In this document: one piece after another, positions 1 to 6,136 of the stretch
Position numbering within the stretch: position 1 is the stretch's first letter
Layout of the letters: each line of letters starts with the position of its first letter
Source of the DNA: CAYMJM01 sp964391325
GTDB taxonomy: Bacteria > Patescibacteriota > Dojkabacteria > B142 > JAFGMG01
NCBI GenBank assembly: GCA_964391325.1
Contig: CAYMJM010000018.1
Location: 1-16,301, forward strand
Direction of reading: 5' to 3'
Length of the DNA stretch: 16,301 nucleotides
Translations under genes and position numbers: made by a program
The notes under the pieces: model-generated
Told to the model about the DNA's origin: nothing
Databases searched by the model: none
Seen by the model: the letters and a program-made list of their open reading frames with translations, nothing else

Positions 1-160
1 ATTGATTATCACAGCATGTCCGCCCATCTGATGCACTTATATCTTCTGGCGCTTGCCCCTCTTTAGTAATAGTATAGCCTACATATATTGCTGCTCCAGC
101 TAAAAAGGCAGTTAAAACCAACAGGGAGATAATAGTAAACTTACGTGCTCGACCTTTCAT
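1..160 (-). CDS. Membrane-anchored protein, 3' part outside window (partial)
   Basis: The reading frame opens with ATG at 158-160 and runs without a stop off the left edge of the window, so only about 53 N-terminal residues are visible. The N-terminus is basic (MKGRARK), followed by a hydrophobic segment at about residues 8-30 and then a polar stretch ending in Asp-Gly-Arg-Thr-Cys-Cys. This is the shape of a signal anchor or signal peptide with an exported domain beyond it; the Cys pair could be a metal site or disulfide, but too little is visible. No Shine-Dalgarno sequence precedes the ATG. The gene lies just downstream of the polytopic membrane protein on the same strand, with its own candidate promoter in the 56-bp gap. 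No family is recognised. Confidence 0.6.
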   Translation of the reverse strand, partial: MKGRARKFTIISLLVLTAFLAGAAIYVGYTITKEGQAPEDISASDGRTCCDNQ

Positions 161-168
161 AAAAAATT

Positions 169-212
169 ATTATAACTCATATTAGTATGTAAGTTTTCCA
201 AACTGATGTCAA
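169..212 (-). promoter_or_regulatory. Candidate promoter(s) for the truncated membrane-anchored gene
   Basis: On the minus strand a perfect -35 TTGACA (207-212) is followed after 17 nt by CATACT (184-189, 4 of 6 matches to TATAAT). A second, perfect TATAAT box lies at 169-174, only 8 nt before the ATG, which would give an almost leaderless transcript but has no -35 at standard spacing. The two could be alternatives; which is used cannot be told from sequence. Confidence 0.4.
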
Positions 213-216
213 CATC

Positions 217-1632
217 CTATAACGAGACAAGTATATCCTCAATATTAAATACACCGTAAATTGCTAAAATGATCAATAAAATAGCAAGTAGATACCTGCA
301 CACTACAAGACCAATTTTTAATCTTCTATCTTTAATAAAATCAAAATCTATTACCTTGATTTTGGTAAGTTCAGGTTTCATGGCCTGACTTCCTACTAGT
401 CCGATTATCAAGAAGAGAATAATCAAAAAGCCGTCAGTAATGTTGACCAAGAAAGCAAGTATAATGAAGAAGGCCAGACTGAACAGCAAAGCAATATCAA
501 GCTTCTCTTTACCAACTAAATTTTTTAAAGCTGTGTAGAAAGCATGTCCCAGAAATAACAGGAAAAATATTGCTCCAAGACTTCCGAAAGATGAGAATAT
601 ATTTGCAAAATAGGATGAATTTGCATACTCCAGCCTACCTCCAATAAAGAGCGTCTGTCCATCTGCATTCTTGATAGCATCCCAGTTAGATTGCAAGCCA
701 TCTTGTATCACGGCTAGCTCCTGTTTTCCCGCTAACAGAAGGATAATAAAAACAATAACATAGAGAATAGAGGGAACAAGAATTCCCAAGGGAAAAAGCT
801 CTTTGCTGACTTTAGTAAAGGAGAATTCTCTACTTTTAATTTTTAGTATCTGCTGTTTGAGTCTGGCAAAGCTGCTTTTTGATAAACCGGTTTTCCGTAC
901 CAGATAAGCTCCGACTCCAATCCCTGTTATCGCAAATAAAAGATTAATCTCTGCTTCGAGGCTTAGCATAGCGACAGACACAACGAATAAAAAGACTAAA
1001 AATAATAAAATTTTTGTATATCTATTTGCTGTCGTAAAGATTCCTGTATAAACAAATGGAGCTATCGCTAAAAGGCTCAATGCTGTCAAAGGAAGAATTT
1101 CCTGTCCTAGAAGCATATAAATAGCTGTAAATAAAGGGATAAATATTACTAAAGACGCTACTAGTCCTTTTCTAACTTTTTCGCTACGGCTGTATATATC
1201 GACCAAGTAAGTGATAAGCAGCATAGCTAAAATCCCATATATAGAAATATACCAGTACCTGTTGCTAGGAAGCATACCTCCAGATCTTTCCAGATCAAAT
1301 AATTGCTTGGTAAGCAGAGTTGAGATCAAAGCTATAGCAAAAAGCAATGAAGTCAGATCAAATCGCGACTCCGGAAAAAATCGAACTCCTCCAAAAAGCA
1401 TCATTAACAATCGTAAAGTTCCTAAAAGTATCACCCCGACTGAGAGCAGTTTCAAGAATGAAATAGTAGTATAAGTATCAGTTACCAATCCACGCGTGAA
1501 AACTAACAGCAACATAACTCCTGTAAAGTACCCCAAGCCCTGCAGCAGATAAATAAGCCAAATCTCTAATCTATCGGGCAGTTCAGCGGTGATTGTCTTT
1601 TTTGAGTTCACCTTGAATTGGACTTTTCGCAT
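217..1632 (-). CDS. Polytopic membrane protein, about 13 helices, possibly O-antigen ligase/polymerase-like
   Basis: This 471-residue protein is almost entirely membrane. I count about 13 hydrophobic segments, at roughly residues 25-48, 58-80, 92-108, 127-147, 157-175, 180-198, 206-225, 230-246, 281-301, 348-367, 378-397, 400-416 and 440-462. One long polar loop (about 302-347) sits before the tenth helix. Next to that loop the segment GGRLEYANSSYFANIFSSFG followed by a hydrophobic helix recalls the Asn/His-rich loop next to a helix in WaaL/Wzy-type O-antigen ligases and polymerases. The resemblance is of pattern only and I would not name a function from it. No signal peptide is cleaved by appearance. 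The ATG at 1630-1632 lacks a Shine-Dalgarno sequence; stop is TAG. An undefined multi-pass transporter or glycopolymer enzyme is the alternative. Confidence 0.75.
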   Translation of the reverse strand: MRKVQFKVNSKKTITAELPDRLEIWLIYLLQGLGYFTGVMLLLVFTRGLVTDTYTTISFLKLLSVGVILLGTLRLLMMLFGGVRFFPESRFDLTSLLFAIALISTLLTKQLFDLERSGGMLPSNRYWYISIYGILAMLLITYLVDIYSRSEKVRKGLVASLVIFIPLFTAIYMLLGQEILPLTALSLLAIAPFVYTGIFTTANRYTKILLFLVFLFVVSVAMLSLEAEINLLFAITGIGVGAYLVRKTGLSKSSFARLKQQILKIKSREFSFTKVSKELFPLGILVPSILYVIVFIILLLAGKQELAVIQDGLQSNWDAIKNADGQTLFIGGRLEYANSSYFANIFSSFGSLGAIFFLLFLGHAFYTALKNLVGKEKLDIALLFSLAFFIILAFLVNITDGFLIILFLIIGLVGSQAMKPELTKIKVIDFDFIKDRRLKIGLVVCRYLLAILLIILAIYGVFNIEDILVSL

Positions 1633-1661
1633 AATTGCAAAATAAAATATAACTTACTATT

Positions 1662-1690
1662 AAAGTAAACAAACCGCAGCAGCATGTCAA
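1662..1690 (-). promoter_or_regulatory. Candidate minus-strand promoter of the polytopic membrane protein
   Basis: A perfect TTGACA (1685-1690 on the minus strand) is followed after 17 nt by TACTTT (1662-1667), a weak -10. It lies back to back with the plus-strand folD promoter, so 1633-1743 is a divergent promoter region. Confidence 0.35.
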
Positions 1691-1715
1691 GATACATAAT
1701 TAACCTAACTTCTAG

Positions 1716-1721
1716 TATAAT
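1716..1721 (+). promoter_or_regulatory. -10 box of folD
   Basis: A perfect TATAAT ends 22 nt before the folD ATG, predicting a 5' leader of about 15-16 nt. There is no good -35 at 16-18 nt upstream (tacata at 1693-1698) and no Shine-Dalgarno sequence in the short leader. Confidence 0.5.
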
Positions 1722-1743
1722 CAGCATGTTGAAAGCATAAAAT

Positions 1744-2640
1744 ATGAATATAATTAATGGGGAGCATATAGCTCAGCAAATAAAACAGAAATTAAAAACT
1801 CAGATTGAGCAAGCGAATCTCAAACCTAAACTTGCTATTCTCTACATCGGAGATAATGCTGCAAGTGAAGTTTATATTGAGAAGAAGGTGGCGTGGGGTA
1901 AAGAAATTGGGATCACTACTGAAGTAATAAGATATGTAAATGCTTCGACAGCTGAGATAATTGGAAAACTGAAGGAACTCAACGGGACCAAAAGTATTTC
2001 CGGCTACATTATACAGCTTCCTATCCCACGCCACCTGAACAGAAATGAAATACTGCAACACATCAAACCAGAGAAAGACGTAGATGGTTTGAGTCCGGTT
2101 TCCCTTGGGTTATTGTGGCAGGGTAATAATCCTGGCTTTATACCCGCGACAGTCTTGGCAATTCTGGAATGTATTAAATTTGTGGCAAGGTACGAAGATA
2201 ATAAATATACGGTAGATGAACTAGATACAAATGAAAGCACTCTTCTGGAAAGATATCTGACAGGCAAGAAAGTGCTTATTATCAACCACTCTATCATTGT
2301 GGGAAAGCCTCTGGCGGCAAAGCTACTGGATTATAAAAGCACTGTAACAATTGCACACAAAGACACCACTTCTGCAGTGTTGGATAAATTAGTACATGAT
2401 ACTGACATAATTGTATCTGCTACTGGCATCAAAGACCTGATAAAATCAGAGTTAATTCACGATGGCCAGGTTATCATTGACGCAGGAATTAATAAGACTG
2501 CTCAGGGGATAGGTGGAGACATAGATCATCAAGAGCTCCAAGGTAAAAAGATATGGATCTCTCCGGTACCGGGAGGAGTTGGACCGATCACAGTAGCAAT
2601 GCTTTTGCAAAACACCGTAATCGCCTCAAAAGGACACTAA
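1744..2640 (+). CDS. folD: Bifunctional methylenetetrahydrofolate dehydrogenase/cyclohydrolase FolD
   Basis: FolD interconverts 5,10-methylene-, 5,10-methenyl- and 10-formyl-tetrahydrofolate with NADP in the cytosol. The family signatures are in order: SEVYIEKK with the Tyr44/Lys48 pair expected at the active site; QLPIP at 91-95; KDVDG at 111-115; the dinucleotide-binding segment INHSIIVGKPLA near 180-191; and the C-terminal PVPGGVGPITVAMLL motif. The start MNIINGEHIA matches the usual N-terminus. Three details are unusual. About 20 extra residues, rich in Asp, Glu and Asn, lie between the segment after FIPAT and the GKKV strand (about 148-172). The normal PCTP motif is replaced by IPAT. The usual GRS before IVGKP reads NHS, which could alter nicotinamide cofactor preference. 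The stop lies 73 bp before the preferred glyA start; glyA supplies the methylene-THF that FolD uses. Confidence 0.95.
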   Translation: MNIINGEHIAQQIKQKLKTQIEQANLKPKLAILYIGDNAASEVYIEKKVAWGKEIGITTEVIRYVNASTAEIIGKLKELNGTKSISGYIIQLPIPRHLNRNEILQHIKPEKDVDGLSPVSLGLLWQGNNPGFIPATVLAILECIKFVARYEDNKYTVDELDTNESTLLERYLTGKKVLIINHSIIVGKPLAAKLLDYKSTVTIAHKDTTSAVLDKLVHDTDIIVSATGIKDLIKSELIHDGQVIIDAGINKTAQGIGGDIDHQELQGKKIWISPVPGGVGPITVAMLLQNTVIASKGH

Positions 2641-2654
2641 CAAATCCAGTGTGA

Positions 2655-2683
2655 TTGACGCATATAGACAGTTCGGCTATAGT
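2655..2683 (+). promoter_or_regulatory. Strong sigma-70-type promoter of glyA
   Basis: TTGACG (2655-2660), a 17-nt spacer, then TATAGT (2678-2683): five of six matches in each box at optimal spacing. Transcription would begin near 2690, giving a leader of about 24 nt to the ATG at 2714. It lies inside the apparent N-terminal extension that would result from the upstream GTG start, so it also argues for the shorter protein. Confidence 0.65.
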
Positions 2684-2713
2684 CAATTTGATTACATTTC
2701 ATCTTATATTTCT

Positions 2714-4069
2714 ATGTACCAAAAGAACCTAAAACAAGATGACCCTGATGTCTATAAAATTATTAAACAGGAAGAGGAAAGACAGCAAAATAAACTTTCA
2801 ATGATTCCATCAGAGAACTTCGCCAGCAAGGCTGTGAGAGAGGCAGTTGGATCTGTTTTGATGAATAAGTATTCAGAGGGGAATATCGGGAAAAGATACT
2901 ATGAAGGTAATCAAAACATTGACGAGCTGGAAAAATTGGCGATAAGACGCGCCGAGCAAGCCTTTAACCTGCCATCTGACTGGAGCGCGAATGTTCAAGC
3001 CTTATCAGGTGCTTATGCCAATCTGGCTGTTTATCTGGCCTTACTTAACATAGGAGATACTATGATGGGTATGTATCTTCCCGATGGAGGACATTTGTCC
3101 CATGGATGGTCGTATGGCCGGGAGACTGAAACAAACTCTCATAATTTGGTATACCTTGGTGGAGAAAGAAAAGTGCATATAACTTCAAAAATTTTTAATG
3201 CAATTCAATACAAAACTGATCCGAAAAATCAGCTATTTAACTGGGATGCCATAGAAGAAATGGTCATGGAGTATAGACCCAGGTTAATTATTACAGGTGG
3301 AACTGCTTATCCACGTGATTTTGATTATAAAAGAATTAAAGAGATTGCAAAAAAAGCCGGAGCTTTTTATATGGCTGATATTGCTCATGAGGCAGGCCTG
3401 ATTAGTGCAGGTGTACTGAATTCGCCTGTTGGTATCGCTGATGTAGTAACAATGACTACACATAAAACTCTAAGATGTACAAGAGGGGCAATTATTCTAG
3501 CTCACAAAGATTTGATAAGTAAAATAAATAAGGCAATTCTTCCCGGCTTACAAGGAGGGCCTCAAAACCATAATATAGCCGGGATTACTGTAGGACTAAA
3601 AGAGGCTCTGGAACCAGAGTTCAAAATTTATGCCAAACAGGTTGTGAATAATGCAAAAATTCTGGCAAAAGAATTGCAAAAGTTAGATTTTGATCTGATA
3701 ACCGGAGGAACAGACAAGCATCTCCTTTTAATTAACCTTACAAACAAGGGAGTCTTTGGGAAGAAGGCAGCGCGTGCCCTGGACTATGCAGGAATTGTAG
3801 CTAACATGAATACTATGCCTCAGGAAACGAGATCTCCTGCCGATCCTTCTGCACTTCGGTTAGGAACACCAACAGTTACTACAAGAGGCATGAAAGAACC
3901 GGAAATGAAGCAAATAGCTCAATGGATTGATGCTGTTATTAATATTGCTCAGGAATATAAAGAACTAGATTTCGACCAGTTCGAATCCCAAATAGCCAGC
4001 AATTCTGAAATAAAGAAAATTCGACAAGAAGTAGAAGATCTATGCAAAAAATTTCCTTTGGATATTTAG
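2714..4069 (+). CDS. glyA: Serine hydroxymethyltransferase GlyA
   Basis: This PLP enzyme converts serine and THF to glycine and 5,10-methylene-THF, the substrate of the FolD encoded upstream. Seen in the sequence: an E.ERQ....IPSENF N-terminal signature, YSEGNIGKRYYEGN, the DGGHLSHG active-site segment, DIAHEAGLI, and TTHKTLR carrying the PLP-binding lysine (codon 3464-3466, Lys251 from the ATG). The usual GPRGG after THKTLR reads CTRGA here. The frame is also open from a GTG at 2651, which would add 21 residues. I prefer ATG 2714 because the distance to the ERQ motif then matches E. coli GlyA and because a good promoter lies within the extension. The product is 451 residues, somewhat longer than the roughly 417 of E. 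coli; at least part of the excess is a C-terminal helix-like tail. The TAG stop lies in the left arm of the 197-bp repeat element. Confidence 0.95.
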   Translation: MYQKNLKQDDPDVYKIIKQEEERQQNKLSMIPSENFASKAVREAVGSVLMNKYSEGNIGKRYYEGNQNIDELEKLAIRRAEQAFNLPSDWSANVQALSGAYANLAVYLALLNIGDTMMGMYLPDGGHLSHGWSYGRETETNSHNLVYLGGERKVHITSKIFNAIQYKTDPKNQLFNWDAIEEMVMEYRPRLIITGGTAYPRDFDYKRIKEIAKKAGAFYMADIAHEAGLISAGVLNSPVGIADVVTMTTHKTLRCTRGAIILAHKDLISKINKAILPGLQGGPQNHNIAGITVGLKEALEPEFKIYAKQVVNNAKILAKELQKLDFDLITGGTDKHLLLINLTNKGVFGKKAARALDYAGIVANMNTMPQETRSPADPSALRLGTPTVTTRGMKEPEMKQIAQWIDAVINIAQEYKELDFDQFESQIASNSEIKKIRQEVEDLCKKFPLDI

Positions 4070-4110
4070 TTAACGTGAATTACGGATCAAGATACGAAAG
4101 GTATATATAG

Positions 4111-4157
4111 CGTGCAGTTCTCGACAAGCTCACTTCTCGACTAGGCTCGAAGTGACA
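4111..4157 (-). repeat. REP-like unit 1 (inverted)
   Basis: Read on the minus strand, the unit starts CTGTCACTTCGAG and ends TCGAGAACTGCACG. Its core CACTTC...GAAGTG (4131-4154) forms a hairpin with an internal bulge. It aligns with unit 2 on the opposite strand at both ends (12 of 13 matches at the CTGTCA-end), with a different hairpin centre. Confidence 0.55.
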
Positions 4158-4181
4158 GTACGAGCTAACGTATTATTAACT

Positions 4182-4230
4182 CTGTCAGTTCGAGTAGCCA
4201 GCCTCTGGCTGGCGTATCGAGAACTACACT
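4182..4230 (+). repeat. REP-like unit 2
   Basis: The unit starts CTGTCAGTTCGAG and ends TCGAGAACTACACT. Its centre is a perfect GC-rich stem, GCCAGCC / GGCTGGC with loop TCT, enclosed by a weaker AGTTCGAG/TCGAGAACT pairing. It is inverted relative to unit 1, as in BIME-type REP pairs. Confidence 0.55.
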
Positions 4231-4256
4231 TCTCACTAATCCGTAATTCACGTTAA

Positions 4257-5345
4257 CTAAAGAATTTTTTGATATAACTTTTGGTACTTCTCAGCCATTT
4301 TGTCGATGGTAAAATTCTTTCTGACCTGTTTGTACGCTTTTTCTACATTATCAGTACGGATAGTATGGTTGTGCACGATGTTCTCTATAGCTTTCGCGAG
4401 TTGATCTGTATCGGTAGGTCTTACTAAAAGTCCAGCATCCCCTACTATCTCAGGTAGCGCTCCGGCTGTAGTGGCAACAACAGGGATTTTATATCCCATT
4501 GCCTCTGCTACTGCCATACCAAATGATTCATCAAGAGAGGGTTGGACATATATATTGATACTTGACCAAAACTCTTCCAGATCTTGTATTTCTCCCAGCC
4601 ACTGGACATCGAAATTTATACCAAGCGCAACGCTGTGTTGCTTTAAATAAGCTTCTTGAGGACCGCCACCTACAATTTTTAAAATAAACTTATCATTATG
4701 GTGTTTTTTGAGTTTAGCCAGTGTCTCAAATAAATACACCAGCCCTTTTCTTTTATGCAAAGATGCTATCGTACCCAGTACCACCGGTGAAAATTCAGTT
4801 CTACGTTTAATAGACTTAAAATCTACTCCATTATAGATTACGCTCACATTTTCTTTATCAACGATGTGCTTCTCTACAAGGAAATCTCTGACAGCCTTTG
4901 AGACTGCTACTGTATGGGTAGTATATTTGTTGAGCTTTTTTAATTCTCTTAACTGATAATATCTTCTCCAGTTCTGGGACAACGTATAATCTTTAGTCCA
5001 ATTATGCTCCGTATATACCAAAGGCAATCTCAATTTCTTATTCAGCCTTCTCCCAAAATATCCAGCCCTGACTCCATGACAGTGAATGATAACAGAATCC
5101 TGCAGTAATGGCTTTATAATGGCTTGAAACTTAAGCCAATTCCTCAGTCCTCTTTGAAATGTAAAGTCGTAATAAGGAACCTTTAACTTAACAAGTTTTT
5201 CTTTGAGGTTACCTTCCGGGGCAATTACAATAGGTTCATATACATTCAAATCAATAGAGCTGACTAAATGATAAAGCTGAATCGGGCCGCCGGAAAAGCC
5301 TGCATCTGCTATCATATAGATTATTCTTATTTTTTTATTTTCCAT
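4257..5345 (-). CDS. GT4-family (GT-B fold) glycosyltransferase
   Basis: This is a retaining nucleotide-sugar glycosyltransferase of 362 residues with no membrane segment. N-terminal domain: FSGGPIQLYHLV near residues 16-27, the GGP donor/acceptor loop typical of GT4. C-terminal domain: VIYNGVD, a KRKG basic motif, GGGP, and the E-x7-E motif DESFGMAVAEAMG with Glu273 and Glu281, followed by PVVATTAGALPEIVGDAGLLV. Such enzymes act at the inner face of the cytoplasmic membrane in surface glycolipid or polysaccharide synthesis; donor and acceptor cannot be predicted. It lies 52 bp after the DUF2085 gene, with its own candidate promoter. Its TAG stop is supplied by the right arm of the 197-bp repeat. 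Confidence 0.9.
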   Translation of the reverse strand: MENKKIRIIYMIADAGFSGGPIQLYHLVSSIDLNVYEPIVIAPEGNLKEKLVKLKVPYYDFTFQRGLRNWLKFQAIIKPLLQDSVIIHCHGVRAGYFGRRLNKKLRLPLVYTEHNWTKDYTLSQNWRRYYQLRELKKLNKYTTHTVAVSKAVRDFLVEKHIVDKENVSVIYNGVDFKSIKRRTEFSPVVLGTIASLHKRKGLVYLFETLAKLKKHHNDKFILKIVGGGPQEAYLKQHSVALGINFDVQWLGEIQDLEEFWSSINIYVQPSLDESFGMAVAEAMGYKIPVVATTAGALPEIVGDAGLLVRPTDTDQLAKAIENIVHNHTIRTDNVEKAYKQVRKNFTIDKMAEKYQKLYQKIL

Positions 5346-5367
5346 AGTCTTTATTCAAAAGATAACT

Positions 5368-5396
5368 CTTATACTAAATTTTTGCTTTAGAATCAA
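5368..5396 (-). promoter_or_regulatory. Promoter of the glycosyltransferase gene
   Basis: On the minus strand TTGATT (5391-5396), 17-nt spacer, TATAAG (5368-5373). The -10 box ends 22 nt before the ATG, predicting a leader of about 15 nt without a Shine-Dalgarno sequence. Confidence 0.5.
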
Positions 5397-5397
5397 A

Positions 5398-6117
5398 TTA
5401 CTCACAACTAAAATCCAGAAACCCCTGCTCTTTGACATCTACTGGACATACAGCGTGTTTACGCCTATACAGCCAGTTATCTGAGTCTTCGGGGAATCTT
5501 GAATGTGAATCCAGGATACTATTAGGCTTGTAATTATCTGAGGTCAGATCCCATAGACCTATTAATCCTATATAAATAAAAGATAAACCTGCAAACATTA
5601 GCAGTATCGCTTTGAAGGGGGTCATACTGAACTTATCTTTGATTCTGGGTGTGTAGCTTTTTAAAACTGGAAAAATCCACAAACCGATTCCTAACCCAAA
5701 TAAACTGCCAGTAATCATTCTTGTAAAGTTAGTACTCGCATAAAACACTTCACCTTCACCTTGTAATCCTATGAGTGTAGCGATGAGTTGAATACCGCCA
5801 TCAAGTGCGATTGGTATAATAAAAAGAATCACTTCGTACCATCTTAGACTTCGAATAGAAACAAATCTAACTAATAAGCCACTAGCCAGAATGGCAAGCC
5901 AAATAAATGTATCTCGAGTACACCATGCTAACTGATGGTCAAAAAGATGTAAGCTTCTGTAATCTATCTGGTGACAAAATAGGGAATAGACAAAATAAAT
6001 ATATTTTGCAGGTGTCTCCCATCCGAGCTCGAGCATAATTGGCGCGAGGAAAGCTCCAATCACAAGTACTGCTATCATAAAAAGGAATATATTGTATGCA
6101 TTCAAAAATTTCTTCAT
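5398..6117 (-). CDS. DUF2085-family membrane protein
   Basis: This 239-residue integral membrane protein has about five hydrophobic segments: residues 10-28, 71-86, 95-118, a third region near 135-152, and 167-189. The DUF2085 pattern is clear: SLFCHQ with Cys48-His49-Gln50, then YRS (53-55), CTR with Cys66 and Arg68, PIALDGGIQL (102-111) with the conserved Asp106-Gly, and a Thr-Arg-Met-Ile-Thr-Gly segment near 132-137. The conserved Cys/His pattern suggests metal binding or redox chemistry, but the family has no established function. A polar C-terminal tail of about 45 residues, containing two more Cys (VCP near 223 and CE at the end), follows the last helix; I do not recognise it. The gene is 19 bp after recJ and probably co-transcribed with it. 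Confidence 0.8.
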   Translation of the reverse strand: MKKFLNAYNIFLFMIAVLVIGAFLAPIMLELGWETPAKYIYFVYSLFCHQIDYRSLHLFDHQLAWCTRDTFIWLAILASGLLVRFVSIRSLRWYEVILFIIPIALDGGIQLIATLIGLQGEGEVFYASTNFTRMITGSLFGLGIGLWIFPVLKSYTPRIKDKFSMTPFKAILLMFAGLSFIYIGLIGLWDLTSDNYKPNSILDSHSRFPEDSDNWLYRRKHAVCPVDVKEQGFLDFSCE

Positions 6118-6136
6118 AAATTAGAGATTATTAATA

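Larger units (their letters stand above)
4065..4261. repeat. 197-bp MITE/BIME-like element with 23-bp terminal inverted repeats
   Basis: The segment 4065-4087 is the exact reverse complement of 4239-4261 (23 of 23 bp). Inside are two REP-like units in inverted orientation (4111-4157 and 4182-4230), so the whole element is one long imperfect palindrome centred near 4163-4170 and could form a cruciform or a very long RNA hairpin. It fills the gap between two convergent genes, and each arm carries in frame the TAG stop of its neighbour (glyA at 4067-4069, the glycosyltransferase at 4257-4259). No target-site duplication is visible. A T6 run follows the right arm (4265-4270), so it may also end transcription of glyA. 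It holds no ORF and would need a transposase acting in trans, for example of the RAYT type; that is inference. Confidence 0.75.

Noticed and set aside
1211..1474. 87-codon plus-strand open frame inside the polytopic membrane protein gene
   Set aside because: It is antisense to a continuous membrane-protein frame and its translation is low-complexity Ser/Lys/Asn sequence without family likeness.
2004..2297. 97-codon minus-strand open frame inside folD
   Set aside because: It lies fully antisense to a gene with all FolD motifs; no promoter or independent support.
4105..4235. CRISPR array in the repeat-rich gap after glyA
   Set aside because: The units are inverted relative to each other, only two in number and without regular spacers; no cas genes are nearby.
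4060..4266. Target-site duplication around the 197-bp element
   Set aside because: Bases directly outside the terminal repeats (ATA on the left, GAA on the right) do not match, so no duplication can be claimed.
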